A DNA stretch of 64,000 nt from Manduca sexta (GCF_014839805.1 NC_051119.1:7185245-7249244); one strand, 5' to 3'; positions 24,634 to 36,422 are shown, counted from the stretch's first letter. Notes: generated by a model from the letters alone, not told the origin. Program-made: numbers and translations.

Positions 24634-24925
24634 AATGACGAGACAAGCTTGCCGTTCGCTCAATGGTAAGTAATACGACCGTCCATAAATAGTAGAAACA
24701 CTATCAAATACCTTGAATTACAAAGTATAGTTTGTTATTCCACTGCGCTCATCGTCCTGAGACATGAGATGTTGAGTCTTATTATGTCCAGTAGTTACAC
24801 TGGCTACAATGTCCTTCAAACCGGAACACAGCAGTCACTGCATACTGCTGCTCGGCGGCAGAAATAGACGTTGTGGTGGTACCTATCCAGGCGGACTTTC
24901 GAATATGAGACCACCAGTAAAGTAC
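24634..24925 (-). repeat. Family B retroposon, near full length
   Basis: Reverse copy from GAATGACGAGACAAGCTTGC to the 5' block with CCAGGCGGACTTTC and GAGACCACCAGTAAA. Confidence 0.85.
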
Positions 24926-25089
24926 ATTTCTGCATTTGGTGTCCCTAATTGGTGCAGCTACCCTACCTTGGTTTAGAAAGTGTAGAACACATACCCACTA
25001 ATTTAATTATGTAACAATATGTCGAGTCACAAATTTAACTTATTTTAAATCTTTAATGATATGTTTACGATGTTAAACATTAAAATAAA

Positions 25090-25185
25090 ATAATTATTTT
25101 TCGGATTTTATCGCGATTTTTATAATTTTCTGCTGACGTTTCGAAAACTGCAGCCTTCATGGTCACGGCGCGGACTCCTTTTTCT
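25090..25185 (+). repeat. Family G dispersed repeat
   Basis: TTTTATCGCGATTTTT followed by the 18-mer GCAGCCTTCATGGTCACG (25150-25167), the same order as at 20221-20303. Confidence 0.6.
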
Positions 25186-26039
25186 TCTTTGGCAAGTTAG
25201 TCACCTTTCCCCTTACGTCTGTTATCACCAATGTCTCTGCGAACAAATGACTACAGTTTACATGAATTTTAAACTGATAGTAGTTGAAGCAGTCATTGTT
25301 GTGTAGCGTTTCTTGGTAACAAGTTGACGCTTGCGCAACATCACAATATTTTCGTATATGCTACTGGCAATTTTAATATTTCTGATATTTTATTATTTAC
25401 CTACCTTGCCTCGGGTGTAGCGTAAAGATAAACACTCATTGACCATTTCGTAATATCTTGTGAAACTCGCTGACAAACTCGAGAGACGCCGCGGGCGATG
25501 GCTTGTTAATATCTCTATAAACATATCACTTGAACCACAAATGTAGAGTTTATGGAAGAGATTTCGGCGCTTTCGTATCTGGATTTGATATTGGAATTAT
25601 TGGCAGGAATGGACTTCTTCTAGCGGGTACTAGGCTAGCATGATGGGCAAGAGTTATCTTAGTGGTTTAATATGGGAGGGCAGAATTTACATACCTTTGA
25701 AATTGTAGCTTTTGCACGTGGCTTCCATAGTGAAAAACTTGTGTGCCCGCGGGTTTTGAACCTGCGGACCTTCGTACCTGCAGTCTGTTCTACTTCCAAT
25801 TAGGCTATCGCTGTTAACTCTAAATTGTTTATTGAGTTAATATTTATATTTTTCATAGAACCCTTTGGCAGCATTGCTTTTATAGCAATAAATTTATAAC
25901 AAAGTCCAGCAATATTTTTGCTACCGCTTCTACAATCTTTATATCTGTGAAAACACTAATCAACACAAATTATATTTGTGCGTTATTTAACCTTAACTTT
26001 TGTGCAATAATTAGTAAGTCGTTAATATCTTTAAGCTGT

Positions 26040-26415
26040 GAGTCGTGAAAGTCACCTCTCTCGTCTCACAACACTTGTCCCTGAGCTTTCATCCACTACC
26101 TTCAGCTCCTCTCCACCGACCCGCGCGTCACACACTACGCTCCCTGTACGTGGTCGCACAACACTCGCTCCTGAGTTGTCATCTACTACCTTCAGCTCGT
26201 CTCCCCACCGGCTCGCGCGTCACACACTAAGCTCCCTGTACGTGGTCGCACAACACTCGCTCCTGAGTGGTCATTTACTACCATCAGCTCGTCTCTCCAC
26301 CGGCTCGCGCGTCACACTCTAAGCTCCCTGTACGTGGTCTCACAACACTCGCTCCTGAGTGGTCATCTACTACCTTCAGCTCGTCTCTCCACCGGCCCGC
26401 GCGTCACACTCTATT
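26040..26415 (-). repeat. 92-bp CpG-rich minisatellite, locus 1
   Basis: About four tandem units with starts near 26077, 26167, 26259 and 26351, so the period is 92 (first unit 90). The unit includes TGTACGTGGTCGCACAACAC and GGCTCGCGCGTCACACAC. It is the reverse complement of the arrays at 45745 and 59090. Confidence 0.88.
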
Positions 26416-26599
26416 CTGATATCTCTGATCTTATTATAGTAGATCAAGAGTTCTAAATATTAATATACTTTCATTTATTTCATGGATCATTGCCGTAGTC
26501 GATGCCTATCATGAAACTTTAAAAATGATTTTATGAAAATCAAGTGCACAGATAAACATTATTTAGAAATGACCCAATGTAACCCTCATACGTGCTAGT

Positions 26600-26970
26600 G
26601 TGGTAACACGCATTGAAAGGTGCGCTCGTCTGCGCATGCGCGTTCTCACCAAACTATCGAGCTTGCACATCCAGAGTATTATAAGCTGTATTTTAATACC
26701 ATAAAGCTTATTTCGGAATATATGAATAGTTTAGTGATGAAAGTGACATTAGTGTTCGAAAAGTGAATTTATTTGACAGCTGTTCTGAATTTAAAATTTT
26801 AATATAATATTTTTTTAATTTGCATAAACAATCAAAAAGTTCTTAAGTACCAGTGCGAAAGCGGATCTGTGACCTAATGAAACGTGCGTAGGCTGTAAGC
26901 TATAACTGGATTTAAAAATATTATAAACGCTGTTTGATCAAGTGAACAGTGCTGTAAATGTACTTAAAAA
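26600..26970 (+). promoter_or_regulatory. Candidate promoter and 5' untranslated exon
   Basis: A GC-richer island in AT-rich DNA holds GCGCATGCGC (26632-26641), the consensus palindrome of NRF-1/Erect wing factors known at housekeeping promoters. Downstream DNA is low in repeats and reads like a 5' untranslated region (GTGAACAGTGCTGTAA near 26942). The next coding exon on this strand is at 30855. The link is inference. Confidence 0.3.
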
Positions 26971-28163
26971 ACAATAAGCCTGACTGAATAACATATTTTT
27001 TCAATTTACATATCTGTACTAGATATTCTACAGTTCAAATAATTTTATGTTACAAATTAAATCTGAAATTTAACATAGTTTCCTGTACCTACAGCTATTA
27101 TAAAAAAAAAAAAAAACATTTGTGTTATTGTAAATAAGTACTACATAATTGTAAGGGAGGATAATAAAATATTAATACAATAAATGTTAAATTAAAAAAA
27201 GACACTTAAAAAAATAGGAGACACTTCATTTAATACTTGGTTGGGTTTTGAAGACGATTACGATAACTAATTTAAAAGAAAAGCACTTTAAAAAAAAATT
27301 AAGAAGCGTTAAATATTTTAACTTATTTATGATTGACAACTTTATTCGAGAATGCAATTTGATTAAAATAGAACTTTTTTTTACAGATTTTATTTCAATA
27401 TCTAACATTCGCGTAAACAATAGCAAGAATTATGCAAGTAGATTAATTAAGCAGTACAAAATATATTTAGTTTTTTTTCCCAATCAATTAAATTAATTAA
27501 ACATGCTTCAACAGAATGCATTCTTAAATTTTTTTAGGCGTGTCGTATTTTGTACTTTAAATAAGGATGTCATAAGTAATTTTATTTTTATTTCGTGATA
27601 TCAGTAAATAAAATCATAGACCTTCCACACTCGAAGTTAGTGCTTATTTACTAACGGAACGGATATTTCTATTTCAATAATTACCGAAGCATATTACAAT
27701 GATATATTATAAGACGCACGTTTTCCTCAAATATTTCCTTGTATTCTAACTTGATTTTAAAATACATAAGTTTAATATTATATTCTAACAAACTATAATG
27801 TAAATTAGCTTTACATAACTTAAACGATTTGATGAATAATCAAGAACTTGTTGAACAGGAATCTTTTATTATATGTAAATTCGCCATAAAATATTTATAC
27901 ATATAAATCCAAATGAAGATGAGCAAATTAGGCTGATAGTCAGTTGCGGCCCGACGCGAGCCCCCTGGCAAACGCAAAACAAATGAAGTGAAGCCCTACC
28001 GGAGCATAAAAAAGTTACCTGGTTTTAGCAGTTTCGTAGATAAGATTTAAAGGTTCCAAGGTACCGCGCTAGGCCTCATACGGTTGCCCTGTTCGCCCCC
28101 TTAAGGCCACCTCTGTTATTATACCAGAATTTAAAATTCGGCAAAACCACAATTCATATCAAA

Positions 28164-28332
28164 CTAGCTGACCCGACAGACGTTGTCCCGTCTTAATTAT
28201 GAATTTGCGCGCATTCTGTCCATCGCTGACATATAACAAACACAACAAGAAAAAAATAGTGAAATCGGTCCAGCCGTCCACGCGTGATGGCGTGACCAAG
28301 GGAAATAGGGATTCATTTTTATATATATAGAT
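28164..28332 (+). repeat. Family H retroposon fragment
   Basis: Starts CTAGCTGACCCGACAGACG and ends CACGCGTGATGGCGTGACC, then ATTTTTATATATATAG. The middle is deleted relative to 50720-50990. Confidence 0.75.
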
Positions 28333-28723
28333 TGTAATGCTCTACATTGGTCTGTATAGCGTTTAATCTTATGGTGATAGATGAACAGTCTCATTTAAAA
28401 AAAAAAATCTTTTTAATCACCTCTTAACGCTAAAAATATTTATAAGTAAGACTAATAAACCGACAATGCCAGAAATAATAAAAGAAATTAAGATAAATAC
28501 TACTGAAATAAAAATATTTTGCGTATTCTATCGCGGTTGAAACCTCCTCAGCGCATTTCAGACTTGACGGCCAATCTCAGATTAGTCAAGTATACAAATC
28601 AAACGCGTAACTCGGTAGCACTGTTCCTTCAGTCTAGCCCGGTGAGCCTTGTCACAAAACTGGCGAATGGTCTATACAACCCGTTTCCTGCCAGCTACCC
28701 TTTGTGTAGAACTACTGAATGAA

Positions 28724-28957
28724 CTATGAATTTGCAGCGCGCATTCTGTCAATCGCTGACAGCTATTTCAAACAATTGACAGTTATATAAAGTAAATATT
28801 TTCGTTAAGTTTTTTTATATTTTCTAATTCTTCGCGCAATTTTTAGAATTTTTCTTTCATAAGACACACAACAACAAAAAAATAGTGAAATCGGACCAGC
28901 CGTTCACGCGTGATGGCGTGACCAAGGGAAATAGGGATTCATTTTTATATATATAGA
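28724..28957 (+). repeat. Family H retroposon, 5'-truncated
   Basis: Shares TGAATTTGCAGCGCGCATTC, ACAATTGACAGTTATATAAA and the CACGCGTGATGGCGTGACC end with 50720-50990. Confidence 0.78.
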
Positions 28958-29257
28958 TTAATGTTGAATCTAAATATCATTAGAACGATTTGCGGACATT
29001 TATGCATATTAGTATCTATATATGTTGGGTTCCCTTTCGCCACTGAATTATCAAGTATATAAATTTGAATTGATCAAGTTTTGGGCCATAAAGTTTTTTG
29101 CATGTGTAAAAATTGCGAGATATCTCCACAGATTTTGGAAATGTCAAGGGTACAGTAATGGCAGTTGTCCTGTAATTACAGATGGTGTGAATTACAGATG
29201 TAATAAAAAGGAAAGTGATATCAAGACATCGTTAAATCCACTGTGTCGGTAGTAATT

Positions 29258-29699
29258 AGGGTTGCCACCGCATTATATATTGTACTTTATTCCAGGTAAT
29301 TGTACTTTATACTTTATTGACAACAAAGTTCGTAAAAACACTTTATTTATCTTATATCGTTTCTCTGGGATTTTTTGTAATAATTATTGCTTATATGGAA
29401 GGAATTAGTGGAACAGAAATGCCAGCACGGATTAATAAGCCTGATAATTATTCTTTTTATGAATTCATTAATTTTTTATTTTTAATTCCCTTCATGCGCC
29501 AATTTATATAGAGAGAGTTTAAATTCTGTGACGTATAGCTAAATGCGAGATGAATCTAATTGTATTTATTAAATGTGCCAAAAGTAAATAAGTAAAATAA
29601 TAAAGTAAATTAATCTGTATCTTATTTTAACGCCGTGTAGTTTTGCTATCTTTAATTTTTCTATATACTTAATTTTACCCAAAGAAAGGTAGCAACCCT
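29258..29699. mobile_element. Short-TIR MITE candidate (AGGGTTGC ends)
   Basis: The left end AGGGTTGCCACC and the reverse complement of the right end, AGGGTTGCTACC, match at 11 of 12 bases. The interior is AT-rich with repeated TGTACTTTAT motifs. A clear target duplication is not visible. The 64-codon open frame inside is not convincing. Confidence 0.5.
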
Positions 29700-29705
29700 A
29701 GTATC

Positions 29706-29918
29706 AGTATTGCGTTCGTGGTACAGCTGCTGCGCTGAGGTCTCGGATTCGATCTCTGGGCCGGGTGATAAAAGGTTCCGTGAGTATCATCCGGAAGTCT
29801 GGAGCTGTGGTTGTAAATGGCAATTAAAACGGCTCCAATTAGATGAAGTCTTGTTACCGATATGCGAGTACATCTCTGCCTACCTCCTCTGACGGGATGT
29901 ATATAAATATAAATATAA
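29706..29918 (+). repeat. Family D-like tRNA-headed SINE
   Basis: Head CGTTCGTGGTACAGCTGCTG with GGATTCGATCTCTGGGCCGG (B-box region). The tail (CTACCTCCTCTGACGGGATG) ends in TATAAATATAAATATAA. A family A SINE follows at once. Confidence 0.65.
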
Positions 29919-29919
29919 T

Positions 29920-30190
29920 ACGTTCAAATCCCAAGGGCACACACCTCTGATTTTTCTAAAAAATTATGTGTGTATTCTTTGTGAATTATCGCTCGCTTTA
30001 ACGGCGAAGGAAAACATCGTGAGGCAGCACACCTGAGAAATTCTCTATAGGAATTTTCGATAGTGTGTGAAGTCTACCAATTCGCACTAGGCCAGCGTGG
30101 TCGGCTAAGGCCTAATCCCTCTCAGTAGTAGAGTAGGTCCGTGCCCAATAGTGGGACAGTATATAATACAGGGCTGATATTATAAATATA
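29920..30190 (+). repeat. Family A SINE lacking its tRNA head
   Basis: Begins inside the B box (CGTTCAAATCCCAAGGGCAC) directly after the preceding SINE's AT tail and runs to CAGGGCTGATATTATAAATA. Confidence 0.82.
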
Positions 30191-30854
30191 ATATGTAGAA
30201 TATACACATCTACAAACCGTTCAGTATTGGAATAAGATATCATGCCCGATACAAAAGTATAGAAAGTGATTTGGAAAGTGAAAAAGCTGGTACTTTAAGT
30301 CAAATTATTGACTTTATTCTGATTTCATAGAAGTTCATGTTTTGTTGTAATGAGATATACGAATATAGAAAAAAAAATGACAGTGTTTTATCATCGAAAA
30401 TTATATATTCTCGAAAGTCTGAATCAAACCGACAGACACAGTAACCATATTTATCTTTGAAATAATTCTAGTGAATTTAATATGCTCTCTAAAATATTAT
30501 TAAAAAGATTAATGTAGCAACACCCACGCACTATTTCGGTTACGTTTATATTTTATCGAATAGAGATCAATCATGCTATCAAATTAAGAGTTTTAGTCTG
30601 TCGGCATCAACCGATATAAATATTGGCATTAATAAAATGATAATTAGCTGATACGGCATAGGAATATTAATAAAACTCTTTAGTATATTCGAAGCGGTAG
30701 TTAAAAAATACCTCTTTCTTCTTAATACAGGTCAAGAGATCAACAAATGTTTATTAAATACTATAGAAAAATAATAAAAAAGTGAATAAAAATAATGTTT
30801 ACAGTTTGAAGCCAAAAATTATACATATTAATTTACTTAAAACATGTAAATAAA

Positions 30855-31154
30855 ATGGCAACAAACGGGGATATAGATAACGTCGTCATCACCATAAACA
30901 ATGGCGGGAAAAGTGACAGCTGTCAAAACGAAAATGGCGCGCTCCCCGAAATCGATCGTGTAAGTGATAATTGTGTTGAAAACTCTAAAAATGTGCTCGG
31001 AGTACCCAGAAGTGGACACAGAAAGTCGGTCATGGAGGAGGAAAGTGCGAAAGAGAGACTCAGGTTAGCACTTTTGAAACAGTGCTCTGCAATATTGAGG
31101 CAGAGTGATCAACGATACACTAAGGACACATTGCACCGGACTTTTCAAGATGAG
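30855..31154 (+). CDS. First coding exon of an unidentified gene
   Basis: ATG in good context (TAAAATGG), with an in-frame stop upstream at 30807. 100 codons end at GAG|GTGAGT, phase 0. Residues 1-60 are polar and low in hydrophobics, probably disordered. Residues 60-100 look helical and charged (MEEESAKERLRLALLKQCSA, then QRYTKDTLHRTFQDE). There is no signal peptide or membrane segment. I do not recognise the family. The base composition is clearly richer in GC than its surroundings, and there is no repeat overlap, which supports a real exon. An AG after TGTTTAC (30804) could be a 5'-UTR splice acceptor. Confidence 0.72.
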
Positions 31155-31452
31155 GTGAGTGGAATTTTTTAACAATATGACCTACTATCGTTTTGAATTT
31201 CGAATTGCGTGCTCCGGATTTTTTTATTATTTCATAATATTGTAGGTAATTGGGCTTTGAGTTAAACTTTCTATACTTCATTTTACTTTGAACATTAAGT
31301 AAAACCTTAATAAGACAGATTTAAAGTGCTCAGAGATTTAGGAGGTGAAATAAAAAAATAGGTATATTATAAAGACCATATTTTTGATATTTAATACGTT
31401 CGCTTTACGACTCATTATTGAGTAAACTCAACTTTTCTCTTTTGTTATCTAG

Positions 31453-31500
31453 GTTCAAGAGCACAGGAATCCATACCAAACATCCACCAAACATATTTAA
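31453..31500 (+). CDS. Candidate short terminal exon of the same gene
   Basis: After a pyrimidine-rich acceptor (CTTTTGTTATCTAG), a phase-0 frame reads VQEHRNPYQTSTKHI then TAA. AATAAA follows at 31536. Joined to the first exon it gives 115 residues. A chance acceptor is possible, and the true next exon may lie further away or outside the window. Confidence 0.35.
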   Translation, partial: VQEHRNPYQTSTKHI

Positions 31501-31535
31501 AGCCGACTTAAAACTTTAACAACATATCGATTTTA

Positions 31536-31541
31536 AATAAA
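31536..31541 (+). terminator. Possible poly(A) signal
   Basis: AATAAA 36 bases after the stop of the candidate short exon. Confidence 0.3.
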
Positions 31542-32252
31542 TACAGTATAATAAGTACCTATAGCCTGATTATCTTCATTATTGCATTCGGTGACAATCT
31601 AAAATTCCACAAGGTATCACGGCCGAGGTCTCGAGCGGTTGTTGCCTACATGTTTCGACAACAATGACACTACCACTGATCACCCTGGCTGTGGAATGTG
31701 CTCTACTTTTAATACTGATAGTTTCTGATGATGTCATCAAGAAGCTAAAGTATTAGAGTAGTAGTATTTTTATGCGCTCACGGCTATTTGACGTCAATAT
31801 ACTTTTATTGGGTTGTACGAAGCATTTTTATAGCTTTTGTTTTTAACAAGTTAGCAGACTTGGCGGCTTTGTTGCGAACAATATAACAACTTTCTTTAAA
31901 CTAAAAATTAATGCTTTAAGGGCTAAGCTTCAAGCCTTTGTAGAGTGACAGAGTAGGAAAAAAAACGTTCTCTTGTTGTTTCTTTCTACTAAGAGGATTA
32001 TTCCAGAGCCTTAAAACGCCGAACACGGGCAGCTTAAACTAAAATATTTCGATAAAATAACTCCAACATAGACCAATCCCCTAATTAACCTATAGCTTTC
32101 TTTTTTTTTAAATTTTACGTATTTGTTCCGGGACTATACAAGCCAAGCCGCAATCAAAAGCCATTCTAACAAACTACAAAAATATCTCGCAATTAAATCA
32201 CTCGATTTAAAAGCGCATGAACATTGTACTGACAGGTCGGTGTGGTTGCAAT

Positions 32253-32289
32253 ATCATTGGTCGCTGCGCGGTCGCAGGTGACCAATGAT
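32253..32289. repeat. GC-rich 10-bp hairpin
   Basis: ATCATTGGTC (32253-32262) and GACCAATGAT (32280-32289) are perfect reverse complements around a GC-rich loop. Each arm contains a CCAAT/ATTGG box. Confidence 0.6.
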
Positions 32290-32407
32290 CATCGGCAGTC
32301 GCTACCGACGACTGACCTAGATATAACGCCAAAACAGTAGGCAGTTATCACGGTCTAATAAAGAAATGTAGACATTCGTATCTTATTTTTAATAGCATCT
32401 ATATATT

Positions 32408-32793
32408 ACTAGCTATTGCCCGCGGCTCCGCCCGCGTGATATAGTTTATCGGGATAAAGTTTTGCGTTATAATCTCTCAAAACTTATAAATTTTCCCCGT
32501 TTTTGCAACACTTTTCATTACTGCTTCGCTCCTTTTGATCATAGCGTGATGATATATAGCCTTCCTCGATAAGTGATCTATCCAACACTAAAAGATTTTT
32601 TCAGCTCGAACTAGTAGTTCCTGAGATAAGCGCGTTCAAACAAACAAACTCTTCAGTTTTATATAATAGTAAAAAGTATCCTATGTCCGTCTCCTAGTTC
32701 TAAGTTACCTCTCCACTAATTTTCAGCGAAATCCGTTCATCCGTTCTTGAGTTATAAATAGTGTAACTAACACGATTTTCTTTATATATATAG
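32408..32793 (+). repeat. Family E CR1-like LINE 3' tail
   Basis: Begins CTAGCTATTGCCCGCGGCTC and contains CGGGATAAAGTTTTGCG, TTCCTGAGATAAGCGCG and AAATCCGTTCATCCGTTC. It ends TTTATATATATAGAT. 5'-truncated, with no reverse transcriptase. Confidence 0.75.
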
Positions 32794-33164
32794 ATATAAA
32801 TAAATGTGTGTACGTATGGTCGCTATGGGTTCCAAATAAGCTGGAGCTATTTTAGTTATTTAGGTAGTCTTTACTTTAAGCATCTTATTCGTCACTTTAG
32901 GTGGCCACTGTAAACCAGCATTGCGTTGCTGATTACGACGCAACACAGCATTATGCTGAGCTGGCCACCTAATTATCACATCACAACGAGTAGCGCTGTA
33001 CTTGTAATATGTATTGCATGCACCAGATGTGACAATAAGCCTCTTTTTATTTCTTTCTTTAGATTAGCTCAGCGGGTGATCTTGTGAAATTTGGTATAGA
33101 TCAGATCACCAGAAGTCATCTGGCTATGGATAATTAGTGCTACCCGTGTGGAGCCGGGCGGGTC

Positions 33165-33440
33165 ATAACATAACATAACATAACATCACGCATTTATCCC
33201 CGAAGGGGTATGCAGAGGCGCAACTAGGGCACCCACTTTTCGCCAAATATGTTCCGTCCCATGATGTGATAGGGGGCGAGCCTATCACCATATCGGGCAC
33301 AAATTCCAGACTCCGGGCTGATACTGAGCAGAAAAACCCAAATATCATTTTTTTGCCCGACCCGGGATTCGAACCCAGGACCTCAGAGCGCTATTGTACC
33401 GGACATGCAATACAACTACGCCACCGAGGCAGTCGCGGCA
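33165..33440 (-). repeat. Full-length family D SINE with 11-bp target duplication
   Basis: On the minus strand the head reads GACTGCCTCGGTGGCGTAG with B box GGTTCGAATCC. The tail runs through CCCCTTCGGGGATAAATGCG into (TTATG)n. CCGGGCGGGTC at 33154-33164 and 33441-33451 is the target duplication. Confidence 0.9.
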
Positions 33441-33587
33441 CCGGGCGGGTCGCTAGTGTCATATAAATATTTGATAAAGCAAATAACTGGAATGATGGTC
33501 ATTCAACAGTATTAAGAAACCAAGCTTGAAGGATATTCGTTATAGTGTTAAATAACCAGGAACTGTCAACTACAACTACTTTTGCTG

Positions 33588-33841
33588 ATGGGATATATTT
33601 TATATTCGTCAGGAAAGCGACGATCGTACACAAGGTTTCAAGTCCATCCAATCCAGTCATAGTGGCCCACGTAAGTGTGCCGCGTTTCGGGATCAGACTG
33701 TGTATATCCGATTCCAACAGGCCGGCATAATAGTGTCGACTAGCTAGAATAATCATCTCTCGTGAGCCCATATTCTATTTAGACCTATTCTACTTACCAT
33801 CAGGTACAGTGGGGCCACTTTGGTGCACCCGTATAAAAAAT
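33588..33841 (+). repeat. Family C retroposon, near full length
   Basis: From GGGATATATTTTATATTCGTC through CCACGTAAGTGTGCCGC to CACCCGTATAAAAAA. Confidence 0.82.
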
Positions 33842-34235
33842 GGAGTATTGTTGTAACTGGTCTTATTTATTGTCGCATTCCATAAACAAAGCTGACGTCT
33901 GCGCAGCGCCTTACTCCACGATCAAAATTAACTCCCAAACCAAGACACCTGTAATTTTGACGCTCTATCAGCTAAATTAGGGTCATCGCACACGATCTCA
34001 GATTTAAGATACGTTGATTTAATTAGTTTTTTGTGTACACGTGCTTGTATCGACTGTATCGCGACAGGTTCGATTCCCGGCGAGTGATATGTGGCCGTGT
34101 CACGCGGTGTGTGAATAATGCATGCCTACAGATGTGTATCAATACTCAGGCATGGTAGAGACAGTATGACATGGCTATATTTCTCAAAGGAGATCTTATA
34201 CTTAGTACCTTCTTACTAATTTTACCCACGAACAC

Positions 34236-34330
34236 ACGATTTTTATTCCCATAGAGGTAGGCAGAGTCGCAATCAGTGCCAATTTTCGCTGTGTGTATTC
34301 CGTCCTATGATGTGATAGGGGCGAGTCTAT
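34236..34330 (-). repeat. Family D SINE 3' fragment
   Basis: Tail TTTTTATTCCCATAGAGGTA and body up to GATAGGGGCGAGTCTATCAC, then interrupted. Confidence 0.65.
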
Positions 34331-34376
34331 CACAATAAGTTTATCTAATTTTATTAATTCTTATGATTAGTTTCTT

Positions 34377-34590
34377 TTCTTTACTAATATTATAAATGTG
34401 AAATTTTGTAAATATGTTTGAGTTTTTATAACGCAGGATGCTTAATAGATTTGGATGAATTTTGACGCACAGGATGGACCATTTCTTGGAGTAACATGTA
34501 CATTATAGGCTACATTTTGTTTTGGAAAGCACATTTTCCTTCTGGAAATGATCCTTCACGCAGGCGAAGCCACGAGTAACACTTAGTAGA
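34377..34590 (-). repeat. Family E CR1-like LINE tail
   Basis: ATGCTTAATAGATTTGGATG, then CATTATAGGCTACATTTTG, then CACGCAGGCGAAGCCACG ending CACTTAGTAGAG: the standard tail read in reverse. Confidence 0.65.
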
Positions 34591-34614
34591 GTAATATATA
34601 CAAATATTATATGT

Positions 34615-34893
34615 TCCTTCACTCCTATAGTCTGGAAATCAGACATAACCGGAGAGTGATCAGGCACATGACCAACTACTTTACGTCATTTCCGAAGCAC
34701 GGGAACCTGTTATAGACTCTTTTCTCGTACTTAGCCCGTTTTGTTCTTTACTCCGAGCTGCAATTGGGTAATTTTTAAGATGGAATAACCCAATCACAAT
34801 ATTGTTTGTCCAGATCTAGGATTCGAACCCACGACCTCAGTGCGATAGGCGTACTCTACCATGTTCGCGTTACAACTACGCCACTAAGGCAGT
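34615..34893 (-). repeat. Family D-related SINE (variant body)
   Basis: The head at right (CTACGCCACTAAGGCAGTC, B box GGATTCGAACCCACG) is the family D head. The body (CATAACCGGAGAGTGATCAG) matches the copy at 48690-49018, so the two form a subfamily with a different 3' half. Confidence 0.72.
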
Positions 34894-35649
34894 CGATATA
34901 TACATACATATTTATATAGATAGGGTGTAAAAATAATTCCCCTTCCTCACTTTACCGTAGTAAAAATTTCCGTTTTGTTATGCGCGTGCGCAACATTTTG
35001 TGGTTCCCTACTGCCTCTTCATATACCTGTAACATGCATCAGTGTGTGAGTACAAGTTATGTGTGTTGGTTTACACGGCTCGCTGCTTGAGATTATCTTA
35101 AACTGATTTTAGCTGGCTACTAGTTTGTGGTTGATTTTGAGGTTTTTTATGCTGGTGCAGGTTAATAATTATTTGAATAATAGATATATTCATCAAAAAT
35201 CCCGGTTTTAGATTTATATTTTTTTTGAAAATCTAGTTTATTGCGAATTTGATGTTTGTGAGTGTATTTCTAAACGAAAGTATGTTGTCGCTGCGAAGGA
35301 TTCTCTTAGAATAGTAGTAGTGGCATTAGATCGTGTAAATTTATATTTATTTTGTTAGAAAATAAATTTTTATTTTACATCTACGGTTCTAGTAACTTAT
35401 GGCAAAGTATTATTAAGTATGCGGTTTCATAATTCATTTAGTACCCAACGTAATGTCAAAATGACCCTGTATATGTATAGTACAGTCAACTTATCGTATA
35501 GCAATATAATAGGACCAAAGCTTAACCCAGATCTATATAGAGTCTTTGTGATATGCTGGCTTTGAGAGTCAATTTTGATTAAACTCTGTGACATGGTAGC
35601 TTTGTGGGTAAATCTTGATTAAAAACTAACAATAAAACATAGATATTAA

Positions 35650-35720
35650 ATAAGTATGGCTCAATTCCTGAAGGGGTAGTCAGAGATGTAACTGGTAAAT
35701 CGACATTTCGCCGAGCTTCT
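35650..35720 (-). repeat. Family D tail fragment
   Basis: CTCAATTCCTGAAGGGGTAG then GAGATGTAACTGG and CATTTCGCCG match the 3' end in reverse. Confidence 0.45.
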
Positions 35721-36422
35721 ATCCGCTCTATGCATACGAGACACACATTCCAATCCAGCGGATGTATTTTTTATTTCAAAATTATCGAATTGGAAATCAA
35801 AGTCTGACTTCCTCAACTCTGCTATCGGTAAACCAACGCGCCGATGGTTAAACATTACTAAATGATAAATCTCGAAACAATTGACGTGGGAAAATCCAAT
35901 CATAGTTCTAGAAATTTCCACACAGTACACTAGTTAACACGTGGGCTATTGATCAGATAAATGGTCAAATAGCGATGTGGTAATGTGCTGGTAGGTTTAT
36001 TGGTCTAACAAGCGTCAATACAGCTAATTTTAAAATTGGGTATACATGGAATACAATGCAAGTCAAACTATAGTAAAATCTGCTCATCTAAGAAATCCTA
36101 TACCTCATTATTAAGGAAACCTAAGAATGCCTGTGTCATAAATCTGCAATACCGGTGAAATATAAGGAAAGAAAGATGTAACTGATGATAAGTATTGAGC
36201 TGTATTAAAACGAATAATACAGAATTTAGGGTCATATTGCCTCAACTCAAAATCTCTATGAATAGCGATATCAGCAGAGATGCTGTTAAGTTAAAGTCAG
36301 CATCTTAAGAGCGTCGGTATTTAAGAAACAACATCTGATGATATCTTAAGTCATAGAATACGATTTATAGTTTTGTTTATTATATAACTCAAACAAGAAC
36401 AAGCACTCAATATACAGCTTTT

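Noticed and set aside
26038..26322. Ser/Thr-rich open frame of 94 codons
   Set aside because: It lies fully within the 92-bp minisatellite. The repeated peptide reflects the DNA repeat.
33350..33440. Possible true tRNA gene (minus strand)
   Set aside because: Good B box, but part of a full-length SINE with its own target duplication.
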